From positions 83,158 through 147,157 of the forward strand of contig NZ_JAAAWN010000011.1 in the NCBI RefSeq assembly GCF_010500865.1: 64,000 bases of DNA, read 5' to 3'. Position numbers and translations under genes: made by a program. The stretch is from Alteromonas profundi (GTDB taxonomy: Bacteria; Pseudomonadota; Gammaproteobacteria; Enterobacterales; Alteromonadaceae). Positions 1 through 7,574 of the stretch are shown in pieces; positions within the stretch are counted from its first letter, which is position 1, and every line of letters starts with the position of its first letter. The notes below the pieces were generated by a model. The model was not told the origin of the DNA, did no database searches, and worked only from the letters and a program-made list of their open reading frames with translations.

Positions 1-24
1 CTACAAGCAACAAAGGAAATCGGT

Positions 25-216
25 ATGGATTTACAAGGTGCAAGTGCATCTGCAACGTCCGGTGCGTCACTTGAAGTTGCCTCTTTAAAGTTGGCTAAAA
101 GCCAACAGCAGGAAGAAGGTAAAGCGACGCTTCAGCTGCTGGAAACAGCCGCTGACGTACCAAAACCCTCATCGTCTGATCCATCGCTTGGTGCCAATAT
201 AGACACCTTTGCGTAA
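25..216 (+). CDS. YjfB-like putative motility protein
   Basis: Small 63-residue protein resembling the YjfB family of putative motility proteins, which are about 60 residues long. What supports this is the length, the hydrophobic and Ala/Ser-rich N-terminal half, a Gln-rich middle and the closing LGANIDTFA, which resembles the family's usual G-NID-ending tail. A ribosome binding site (AAGGAAA) lies 8 bases before the ATG, so the gene is complete despite being close to the window edge. It converges on epmB with one base between the stops. The biochemical role of the family is not established. The assignment rests on a short sequence and is moderate. Confidence 0.6.
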   Translation: MDLQGASASATSGASLEVASLKLAKSQQQEEGKATLQLLETAADVPKPSSSDPSLGANIDTFA

Positions 217-217
217 A

Positions 218-1243
218 TTAGGGATGTAAGTGTAAGTCGATAGGCGTTTTGCCGGGCTCACCGCCAATTTCTCTTACCAGTTTTGGCACTAGGAAACCCG
301 GCAAACGCTTTATCGCTTGCGCCATAATATTCCGGCCTTCTTCATCGCTTACATAAAAGTGACTGGCACCTTGTACCTTGTCTAATACATGCAGGTAATA
401 AGGCAATACTCCACTTTCAAACAGTGTTTCGCTAAGTGCACATAACGCGTCAGCACTGTCGTTTACTCCTTTTAAAAGCACGGCTTGATTAAGTAGGGTT
501 ACACCTTGGTTTCGTAATGGCAATAAGCGTTGTATTAAGTTCTCGCTTACTTCATTGGCATGATTAGCATGCAACACCAACACTTTTTGCAGCGGAAGTT
601 GGGTAAACCATTCACTAAAGGTGCTATCAATGCGTTCAGGCAATACCACAGGCAAGCGAGTGTGAATACGTAAACGCTTAATATGCGGGATAGCGGCTAT
701 TTCATTTGCAAGCCAGCTAAGGTGGGTGTCTTTAGCCATTAAAGGGTCGCCGCCTGAAAAAATCACCTCATTGATATTGGGGTTGTCAGCAAGGTAATTG
801 AGCGCTTCATACCATTGGCTTTTGCTTACCGCATTATCTTGATAAGGGAAATGTCGCCGAAAGCAATAGCGACAGTTTACCGCGCAGCCGGTACGTACCA
901 TAAGAAGTGCTCGGGAATCGTATTTATGCAATATCCCTCTGCCTGCCGTTTGATGTTCTTGTAGCGGATCTTCGCTATAACCCGGTGCGACGACAAATTC
1001 ATCACTTAGTGGCATAACTTGTTTAAACAAAGGGTCGTCAGGGTTACCCTTCTGCATTAATTGGGCAAAATGGCGAGGTACGCGCATGGGGAATAATTGG
1101 CGTGCTTTAACGTGCTGTGCGTACTTTTTGGCATCCAAACCTAAAAATTCCACCAGTTTAGTAGGATCGGTAAAGCTATTTGCCAATTCTTTTTGCCAGT
1201 TTAGCTCTACAGAAATCGGTTTTTTAGGTATTATTTGTTCCAC
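218..1243 (-). CDS. epmB: EF-P (R)-beta-lysine generating 2,3-aminomutase EpmB
   Basis: Radical-SAM lysine 2,3-aminomutase that makes (R)-beta-lysine from lysine for attachment to elongation factor P. The CxxxCxxC cluster motif is visible as [15 protein letters not shown] at about residue 120, followed by the FSGGDPLM motif and a C-terminal PLP-lysine region ([10 protein letters not shown]). Length (341 residues) is normal for EpmB and shorter than catabolic KamA enzymes. The start chosen is GTG; no strong ribosome binding site is visible. It is divergent from efp, its substrate protein, with a 36-base gap, and epmA lies just beyond, so the whole modification pathway is together. Confidence 0.95.
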   Translation of the reverse strand: MEQIIPKKPISVELNWQKELANSFTDPTKLVEFLGLDAKKYAQHVKARQLFPMRVPRHFAQLMQKGNPDDPLFKQVMPLSDEFVVAPGYSEDPLQEHQTAGRGILHKYDSRALLMVRTGCAVNCRYCFRRHFPYQDNAVSKSQWYEALNYLADNPNINEVIFSGGDPLMAKDTHLSWLANEIAAIPHIKRLRIHTRLPVVLPERIDSTFSEWFTQLPLQKVLVLHANHANEVSENLIQRLLPLRNQGVTLLNQAVLLKGVNDSADALCALSETLFESGVLPYYLHVLDKVQGASHFYVSDEEGRNIMAQAIKRLPGFLVPKLVREIGGEPGKTPIDLHLHP

Positions 1244-1279
1244 GAAACTTTTTGTACCTTATGTTTAGACAGAGGAATT

Positions 1280-1849
1280 ATGGCTAATTACAGCACTAAC
1301 GAGTTCAAAGGCGGCCTGAAAATCATGCTGGACGGCGAACCTTGCAACATTCTTGAAAACGAATATGTTAAACCTGGCAAGGGCCAAGCATTTAACCGTG
1401 TAAAAATTCGTAAACTTATATCAGGTAAAGTTTTAGAAAAAACCTTCCGCTCGGGTGAATCAGTAGAAGGCGCAGACGTTATGGATACTGAGCTTGCCTA
1501 CCTGTACACCGACGGCGAATTCTATCACTTTATGAATAATGATACATTCGAACAAATCGCCGCTGATGAAAAAGCTGTGGGTGACAATGTAAAGTGGTTG
1601 GTAGAAAACGACGTGTGTACTATCACGTTATGGAACGGCTCACCTATTACAGTTACGCCTCCCAATTTTGTTGAGTTAGAAATTACCGAAACTGACCCTG
1701 GCCTTAAAGGCGATACTGCAGGTACAGGCGGCAAGCCAGCAACGCTTAGCACAGGTGCAGTGGTACGCGTGCCACTATTTGTGCAAACCGGTGAAGTTAT
1801 TCGTGTGGATACTCGCTCAGGTGAGTACGTTTCACGGGTACAAAAGTAA
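1280..1849 (+). CDS. efp: Elongation factor P
   Basis: Translation factor that enters the ribosomal E site and relieves stalling at consecutive prolines. The product from this ATG is 189 residues, the normal length; an upstream TTG-frame extension of 15 residues is rejected because AGAGGAA sits just before MANYSTNEF. The lysine that is beta-lysylated is Lys34 in the loop VKPGKGQAF. Domains: KOW-like N-terminal domain followed by two OB folds, ending GEYVSRVQK. The flanking epmB and epmA encode the enzymes that modify Lys34. Confidence 0.98.
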   Translation: MANYSTNEFKGGLKIMLDGEPCNILENEYVKPGKGQAFNRVKIRKLISGKVLEKTFRSGESVEGADVMDTELAYLYTDGEFYHFMNNDTFEQIAADEKAVGDNVKWLVENDVCTITLWNGSPITVTPPNFVELEITETDPGLKGDTAGTGGKPATLSTGAVVRVPLFVQTGEVIRVDTRSGEYVSRVQK

Positions 1850-1858
1850 CAGTATTGT

Positions 1859-1884
1859 GCCGGTATTCACGTTGAAATACCGGC
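1859..1884 (+). terminator. Hairpin between efp and epmA
   Basis: Perfect 9-bp stem GCCGGTATT / AATACCGGC with an 8-base loop, followed by a pyrimidine-rich run (TTCTTCTCTTT). It starts 9 bases after the efp stop and lies before epmA. It can act as an efp terminator or as a partial attenuator lowering epmA expression relative to efp; the tail is not an uninterrupted T-run, so strength is uncertain. Confidence 0.6.
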
Positions 1885-1912
1885 TTCTTCTCTTTCATTC
1901 ATAGCCTTTACT

Positions 1913-2881
1913 ATGCAGCAGTGGCAACCCACAACCTCACATCAAAACCGCGTTGCGCGGGCTAATTTGTTGCGTACTATTCGCGCATTTTTCTGCCAGC
2001 GAGATGTATTGGAAGTTGAGACTCCAACGCTTTCACAAGGTACAGTAACCGACGAACACCTAGATGCATTTGCCACCGACTTTTACTACGGCTCCACGGG
2101 TAAACCTGTATCTTTATTTTTGCAAACTTCCCCTGAGTACGCAATGAAGCGTCTATTATGTGCCGATAGTGGCGCAATTTACCAAATTAGCAAGGCGTTT
2201 CGCCATGAGGGGGAAGGGCGCTGGCATAACCCAGAATTTACTATGCTTGAGTGGTATCGCCCGGGCTTTTCTCACGTAGAGTTGATGGCGGAGGTAGATG
2301 CCTTATTAATCGCCACCTTAGATACTGAACCTGCGGATAAAATTAGCTACCAACAAGCTTTTATCGATGTGCTGGGGCTAGACCCCCTAACCGCCACTAA
2401 CCATGCCCTTGATGATAAAATGCGATGTTGCGGCATTGATATTAATGCACCAGAAACATTAAGTATAGACAGTAAATTACAACTGCTTTTTGGCCAGGCT
2501 ATTGAACCTATTATTGGCCGCGAACGCCCTTGTTTCGTCTACGGATTTCCCGCCTCTCAGGCAGCATTGGCAAGAATAAACCCCGAAGATAAGCGTATCG
2601 CCGATCGCTTTGAAGTGTATTTTCAAGGTGCTGAACTCGCCAATGGCTTTTATGAGCTATGTGCACCCGATGAACAACGTAGGCGCTTTGCGCAAGATAA
2701 TGAAAAGCGCCGCGCGGCAGGCTTGCCCACAAAACCTATTGATGAATATTTTTTAAGCGCATTAGAAGCGGGATTACCTGATTGCGCAGGGGTGGCATTA
2801 GGTATTGATAGACTATTAATGATAAAAGTGGGGGCGCGCCACATTCAAGACGTCATTAATTTCCCGGTTAGTCGCGCATAA
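1913..2881 (+). CDS. epmA: EF-P lysyltransferase EpmA (PoxA/GenX)
   Basis: Class II lysyl-tRNA-synthetase paralogue lacking the anticodon-binding domain. It adenylates beta-lysine and ligates it to Lys34 of EF-P. Length (322 residues) matches EpmA and is far below full LysRS. Class II motif 2 (RHEGEGRWHNPEFTMLEWYR) and motif 3 (GVALGIDRLLM near the C-terminus) are visible, with NGFYEL just after residue 240. It lies 63 bases after efp in the same direction behind a hairpin. The start is the first ATG giving MQQWQPTTSH. Confidence 0.96.
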   Translation: MQQWQPTTSHQNRVARANLLRTIRAFFCQRDVLEVETPTLSQGTVTDEHLDAFATDFYYGSTGKPVSLFLQTSPEYAMKRLLCADSGAIYQISKAFRHEGEGRWHNPEFTMLEWYRPGFSHVELMAEVDALLIATLDTEPADKISYQQAFIDVLGLDPLTATNHALDDKMRCCGIDINAPETLSIDSKLQLLFGQAIEPIIGRERPCFVYGFPASQAALARINPEDKRIADRFEVYFQGAELANGFYELCAPDEQRRRFAQDNEKRRAAGLPTKPIDEYFLSALEAGLPDCAGVALGIDRLLMIKVGARHIQDVINFPVSRA

Positions 2882-2949
2882 CTTTTCCTTACGATAAATG
2901 TGGTTTTATGTCGGATCAAACGCAGTTGACTTTATACGCTTGATAATAA

Positions 2950-2972
2950 AGAATGTTATAACATCACAAAGT
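2950..2972 (+). promoter_or_regulatory. Zur-like operator
   Basis: The left arm reads AATGTTATA exactly as in the gammaproteobacterial Zur operator (AATGTTATA-N-TATAACATT). The right arm CATCACA matches 5 of 7 core bases. It lies 28 bases before the start of a receptor loaded with His/Asp/Glu loops, which is where a zinc-uptake repressor would act. The comparison with the consensus is from memory and binding is inferred. Confidence 0.55.
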
Positions 2973-2999
2973 TAACTATTTTGTTCCAAAGGAAACCAC

Positions 3000-5441
3000 A
3001 TGAAAATGCGTTCACTGCTTAGTATTACCATAGCAGGGCTGCTTAGCACACCTGTGTTAGCAACTACCGTAACGGGGAAAGTCACCGATCCATCAGGTAA
3101 GCCTGTGGTAGGCGCCGAAGTGACTATCGAAGGCACTCGTCGCGTGGCCGTTACTGGCGAAGACGGTATCTATCGGTTTGATGACGTAACCCAGCCTCAT
3201 ATTCATTTACATGTATTTTCTTCGCAATTTATCCACGGAGATAACGATTTAGGCGATGTAAGTACCGATCAAAATGTGGATTTTGTATTAAAGCCAGCGT
3301 CAGTTGAAAACATTGTAGTAACGGCTACCGCGCTACAATCTTCTGTACTGGAATCCGTTACGCCCGTCACTGTTATAGGTGCAGAAAAGCTTCGCAAAAT
3401 AGAGGCGCCCACGTTAGGAGAAACGCTAAAAAACTCGCCTGGGGTACACAGCACCTATTTTGGTCCCGTTGCGAGTAGCCCTATTATTCGCGGCAACGAT
3501 GGCCCTAGAGTAAAGATTGTTCAAAACGGACTGGATGTATCTGACGTATCCCGTGTTGGCCCTGACCATAATGTAACCACGACCATGGCCAGTGCTACGC
3601 AAGTCGAAGTCCTTCGTGGCCCAGCCACCTTGCAATATGGTAGCGGGGCAATTGGCGGCGTGGTGAATGTGGTAGATAAACGTATACCTCAATATCACGT
3701 TGATGGCGTAGAAGGCGAGGTAGAAGCTAGCTACAGCACCGTAAACGAAGGCCAGTACACCCGTGGTGATGTTACGGGCGGGGCAGGCAATATCGTATGG
3801 CATTTAGATGGCTTTTATCGCGACACCGACAATGCAGATATCCCCGGTTATGCCTCGGCTGAGCCCGATGATGATGAAGAAAAAGGGGTATTGGAAAACA
3901 GTGCCATGGAAACATCAAATATCGTCGCTGGGCTTTCCTATGTGGCCGATGAAGGTTATTTGGGCTTTGCTGTAGAGCAATTAGATAACGAATATGGTGT
4001 ACCCGGGCATAGCCATGATCATGGTCATGAAGAGGAACACGAAGACGAAACTGAAGAAGAGCACGAGGAGCATGCTGAAGAAGGCACCTTGCTTGATGTA
4101 GACATGACCCGCTATCAAGTGGCAGGTGAATGGCATTCGCCTATTGAAGGGCTAACCAATATTAAGTTTGCTGGTGCGTATACTGACTACGAACATGCCG
4201 AAATTGAAGACGGTGAGCTAGGGACAGTATTTACCAATGAATCAAGCGATATGCGCTTGTCTTTGTATCATGAAGAAGTGAAAGGATGGCATGGCGTATT
4301 TGGCCTGCAGGCTAACCACAGTGATTATACTGCGGTAGGAGAGGAAGCGTTTACGCCAGCCAATACCACGTCGAGTTATGCGTTGTATTTAATCGAGCAA
4401 AAAGTTGTGGGTGATGTGACCTTCGAGTTAGGTGGGCGTATCGAACGTACATCCTATGATGCAGATGACAGTGAGGTTGAGCTTCATGCACTGCATGTAG
4501 AAGATGACCACGACGAAGACGAGCACGATGACCATGAAGGCGACGATGAGGATCATGAAGAACATGGTACCGAATTTAGCTTTCCTGACTATGATTTTAC
4601 CAGTACCTCCTTATCAGCGGGGGCAAATTGGGAGTATGTAGAAGGGCAATCTGTCGCAATTACATTATCACGCAGTGAGCGTGCGCCTAGTCAACAAGAA
4701 TTGTTTTCAGCAGGTCAGCATTTAGCAACGGAAAGCTTTGAAGTGGGGTTAGTCTTTGATATGGATGATGAAGGCCATATTGAAGAAAACCTTCGTGGGG
4801 TAAATGAAGAGGTAAGCACGAACCTTGATATTACCTTTCGTAAATTCACCGGTAATTGGGGCTACAGTGTTTCATTCTTTTATAACCAAGCAGACGATTA
4901 TATTTACCAAAGCAACACAGGGTTAATCGCGCTTAGTGAGGAAGAAGAACATGAGGAACACGAAGAAGAGGAAGCCCATAGCGATGAAGAAGGTTATCCG
5001 GTTTATTATTTCCAACAAGCTGATGCCGATATTTGGGGCGTGGAAGCTGAAACTTACTTCGATATAAACAACAATGTCCGTCTAACGGTGTTCAGTGATT
5101 ATATTGATGCCGAAGTAGAAAGTGATAATTTACCGCGTACCCCTCCACTACGTGTGGGTAGCGAGCTTAGCTATGTGAATAATGGCTTAACTGCCGATGT
5201 AGGCTTTACTTGGTATGATGCGCAAGATGATGTTGCTGATTTTGAAACCACCACCGACGGTTATACGTTGGTAAATGCAAATCTTCAATATGAGTTCACG
5301 GGTGAAGGCGTAGATTGGGTTGTTTTCGCTAAAGGCAGCAATTTAACCGATGAAGAAGCGCGGGTGCATACGTCTTATTTGAAAGACAAAGCGCCGCTTC
5401 CGGGTAGAAATCTAACCTTTGGTGTGAGAGCGTTGTTTTAA
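3000..5441 (+). CDS. TonB-dependent receptor, probable zinc receptor (ZnuD-like)
   Basis: Outer-membrane TonB-dependent receptor of 813 residues. Order of parts: signal peptide ending near VLATT; a carboxypeptidase-regulatory-like beta domain (residues about 20-100); a plug domain starting near VVTATALQSS, with the typical VLRGPATLQYGSGAIGGVVN; and a C-terminal barrel ending in Phe (FGVRALF). Three acidic/histidine-rich stretches occur near residues 337-362, 496-524 and 645-665, as in ZnuD zinc receptors, where such loops bind metal. The Zur-like box upstream agrees. Copper or another divalent metal is an alternative. The ribosome binding site is AAAGGAAA. Confidence 0.85.
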   Translation: MKMRSLLSITIAGLLSTPVLATTVTGKVTDPSGKPVVGAEVTIEGTRRVAVTGEDGIYRFDDVTQPHIHLHVFSSQFIHGDNDLGDVSTDQNVDFVLKPASVENIVVTATALQSSVLESVTPVTVIGAEKLRKIEAPTLGETLKNSPGVHSTYFGPVASSPIIRGNDGPRVKIVQNGLDVSDVSRVGPDHNVTTTMASATQVEVLRGPATLQYGSGAIGGVVNVVDKRIPQYHVDGVEGEVEASYSTVNEGQYTRGDVTGGAGNIVWHLDGFYRDTDNADIPGYASAEPDDDEEKGVLENSAMETSNIVAGLSYVADEGYLGFAVEQLDNEYGVPGHSHDHGHEEEHEDETEEEHEEHAEEGTLLDVDMTRYQVAGEWHSPIEGLTNIKFAGAYTDYEHAEIEDGELGTVFTNESSDMRLSLYHEEVKGWHGVFGLQANHSDYTAVGEEAFTPANTTSSYALYLIEQKVVGDVTFELGGRIERTSYDADDSEVELHALHVEDDHDEDEHDDHEGDDEDHEEHGTEFSFPDYDFTSTSLSAGANWEYVEGQSVAITLSRSERAPSQQELFSAGQHLATESFEVGLVFDMDDEGHIEENLRGVNEEVSTNLDITFRKFTGNWGYSVSFFYNQADDYIYQSNTGLIALSEEEEHEEHEEEEAHSDEEGYPVYYFQQADADIWGVEAETYFDINNNVRLTVFSDYIDAEVESDNLPRTPPLRVGSELSYVNNGLTADVGFTWYDAQDDVADFETTTDGYTLVNANLQYEFTGEGVDWVVFAKGSNLTDEEARVHTSYLKDKAPLPGRNLTFGVRALF

Positions 5442-5450
5442 ATAAGCTTT

Positions 5451-5489
5451 AGCTGCGCAGACGAAGGACCTTCCTTTATTTGCGCAGCT
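5451..5489. repeat. Nested inverted repeat at the 3' end of the receptor gene
   Basis: Outer arms AGCTGCGCA and TGCGCAGCT pair perfectly over 9 bp. The loop contains a second self-complementary element GAAGG-A-CCTTC. There is no T-run, and the next gene starts 4 bases later, so this is either an RNA stability/processing structure or an element occluding the next start rather than a plain terminator. Confidence 0.5.
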
Positions 5490-5493
5490 TGCT

Positions 5494-6147
5494 ATGCTCT
5501 ACGAGGACGCCTTGAATTCACAAACCGAAAGCCATGTTATTGCATTTTTATCCACAGTGCCTGCGCAGCATTACGTACTGGGGTATGGCAGTTTACTTAG
5601 CCGCGATAGCCGAGAACGATATTCGCAAATATTTACCCCTGGGCTTCCTGTAAATGTTACGGGGTTTCAGCGCGCTTGGGTAACGCGCAGTATAGCCGAA
5701 CAACAAACCTATGTGGGGGCCATAACTGATAGTAACAGCCAACTTAATGCATTACTTATTCCTACCGCCATTAACCCCCAGTTAAAAGACCGCGAAAAAG
5801 ACTACCGTTTTGTTGAAGTAGGGGTCCAAGCGCTATCATTTACTGGTGCACCAATGAGTGAAACACTTTTCAATGCGTTGGAAAAACATACTTTTTGGAT
5901 ATGTGAAACGTTACAGGTGCTGCCCGCCAATGAGCAATTCCCTGTACACCAAACCTATATCGATACCTGCTTATCTGGATGTTTTGAACATGGCGGAGAG
6001 ACAAAAGCGCACGCTTTTGTCTCTCAAACTAAGGGATGGGAACACCCTCGCTATAACGATCGAGAAGCGCCTAAATACCCGCGGGCCGCTAACCTAGATA
6101 GCCGTCAGCATAGTAAAATTGATGCTATTTTAAAGGCGCTTAGTTAG
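5494..6147 (+). CDS. Gamma-glutamylcyclotransferase-like protein
   Basis: A 217-residue protein with the gamma-glutamylcyclotransferase (GGCT-like/AIG2-like) signature YVLGYGSLLSRDSRERY near residue 28, the loop that binds the gamma-glutamyl group, followed by the family's VTGFQRAWVTRS strand and a conserved Glu in the FVEVGVQAL strand. Family members act on gamma-glutamyl compounds such as glutathione derivatives; the substrate here cannot be told. No clear ribosome binding site precedes the chosen ATG, and the region is occupied by a hairpin, so the start is uncertain. Confidence 0.7.
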   Translation: MLYEDALNSQTESHVIAFLSTVPAQHYVLGYGSLLSRDSRERYSQIFTPGLPVNVTGFQRAWVTRSIAEQQTYVGAITDSNSQLNALLIPTAINPQLKDREKDYRFVEVGVQALSFTGAPMSETLFNALEKHTFWICETLQVLPANEQFPVHQTYIDTCLSGCFEHGGETKAHAFVSQTKGWEHPRYNDREAPKYPRAANLDSRQHSKIDAILKALS

Positions 6148-6240
6148 CTTTATCTTCAGTAGCTCTAATCGTTTAATCTACCTTAGGTAGGCGCGCCTCT
6201 ATTATGCGTGTCATTTATAAGGAAATAAGCTGAGACATTT

Positions 6241-6741
6241 ATGCATATTCAAACCCAACGTTTAACATTAAGGCCATTGAGCTTAGATGATCGCCAGTGG
6301 ATCCTTACCTTAAATCGCGATCCTTTGTGGTTAAAATACATTGGTTGTAAGAATATATTCACCCTTGATGACGCCTGCGATTACATTGTTCAAACCCATG
6401 CTCAACAACAGGAGTGGGGCTATGGTTTACAGGCGATAGAGTGCAATAAAACACACCAGCCATTGGGGGTTTGCGGCCTATTTAATCGGTTTGCTTTTCG
6501 CTATCCAGATCTTGGCTTTGCGTTACTGCCCGAAGGGCGCGGGGCGGGTATCTGCAAAGAGGCTTGTGAAGGTGTCATTAAATGGGCTACTGAGCAAGGT
6601 TACGAATTTTTAACTGCTATGACCCACCCTGAAAATAGCGCATCTCAACATGTACTAGAGCGTTTGGGCTTTAAGCCGCGCGGCTATTATTATGATAAAG
6701 CCTTTCCAGGCCAAACCCTGTTCTGGTTAAATCTTACTTAA
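6241..6741 (+). CDS. GNAT-family N-acetyltransferase (RimJ/RimL type)
   Basis: 166-residue acetyltransferase of the RimJ/RimL branch. It opens with the typical IQTQRLTLRPLSLDD and has the acetyl-CoA pyrophosphate-binding segment LPEGRGAGICKEA near residue 97, where RGAGIC corresponds to the Q/RxxGxG/A loop. It closes with the SQHVLERLGFKPRGYY strand-helix. The acceptor is probably a small molecule or protein N-terminus and cannot be predicted. It is followed closely by a methyltransferase-like membrane protein in the same direction. Confidence 0.8.
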   Translation: MHIQTQRLTLRPLSLDDRQWILTLNRDPLWLKYIGCKNIFTLDDACDYIVQTHAQQQEWGYGLQAIECNKTHQPLGVCGLFNRFAFRYPDLGFALLPEGRGAGICKEACEGVIKWATEQGYEFLTAMTHPENSASQHVLERLGFKPRGYYYDKAFPGQTLFWLNLT

Positions 6742-6782
6742 CCAACTAAAGTGGGAGAGTGATTACAAATAAGGTTTCCCCC

Positions 6783-7244
6783 ATGCGATCCCTAGAATTA
6801 AAAGTTCCGCCGGTAGCCCTTTTGCTAGTGTTTGTTGTGGCTAGTTGGCTTATAGCTCTTGGGTTTCCTGCCTATAACTTTGCGTTGCCCTATAGACATT
6901 ACATAGCGCTAATAGTGTGTGCGTTAGGTTTTATATTTGCTTTGCTGGGTGTGCATGCATTTCGCCGAGCAGGAACTACTGTAGACCCCAGAATACCACA
7001 ACAGACCGAAACATTAGTTGTGAAAGGAGTGTTTGGCGTAAGCCGTAACCCTATGTATGTGGGCTTTTTATTGGCATTAATCGCATGGTGCCTTTGGCTA
7101 GAAAACGGGGTTAGCGTGTTAGTCATTCCCGCTTTTATCGTTTATATGAATCAATTTCAAATAAAGCCTGAAGAACGGTTTATGCAGGCTAAATTCGGCG
7201 CCGACTATACCCAGTATACCCTTGCGGTTCGTCGCTGGCTCTAA
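6783..7244 (+). CDS. Isoprenylcysteine carboxyl methyltransferase-family membrane protein
   Basis: Inner-membrane protein with about four hydrophobic segments and the C-terminal family signature: SRNPMYVGFLLALIAW followed by PEERFMQAKFGADYTQY. These are the S-adenosylmethionine and lipid-binding motifs of the ICMT/PEMT-type methyltransferases. The ATG was chosen because AAGG lies 8 bases before it; a GTG eight codons earlier is possible. The bacterial substrates of this group are mostly unknown. Confidence 0.75.
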   Translation: MRSLELKVPPVALLLVFVVASWLIALGFPAYNFALPYRHYIALIVCALGFIFALLGVHAFRRAGTTVDPRIPQQTETLVVKGVFGVSRNPMYVGFLLALIAWCLWLENGVSVLVIPAFIVYMNQFQIKPEERFMQAKFGADYTQYTLAVRRWL

Positions 7245-7574
7245 CCTATTATGATTGCTTCTTTAGTCTAACTTGGTGCATTCCGCTGTTTTTACTTGTC
7301 GTTTTTGTGCAGTGCACCATTGGTCAGTGAGAGTGCTTGTTAATGCTATGCGGTTCTTAATGTAAATTACGTGTAAAAGTGGTCGTGACGTTGGAAACGA
7401 AAACGTAGCTTGTCCTCACTGTTTGCTTATTTATCTCAATTTTTATGAATGCTTCCCGTGTTGGTATGCCTGTTGAATGTGTTGTGTAGACACCGCACCG
7501 CATAGGGAAGTGCGCAGAATAATAACAAGGTCCACCCATACGGGAATATCAACCTGACTGAGATAATAAAAACC
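7245..7574. other. Intergenic region before the TonB receptor-dipeptidase pair
   Basis: About 330 bases without a credible gene. Short frames here lack ribosome binding sites and family resemblance. I see no strong terminator and no convincing promoter hexamers; the promoter of the downstream pair must lie here. Confidence 0.5.

Noticed and set aside
3426..3803. A 125-codon open frame opposite the ZnuD-like receptor
   Set aside because: It lies wholly inside a well-supported gene, and its translation resembles no family.
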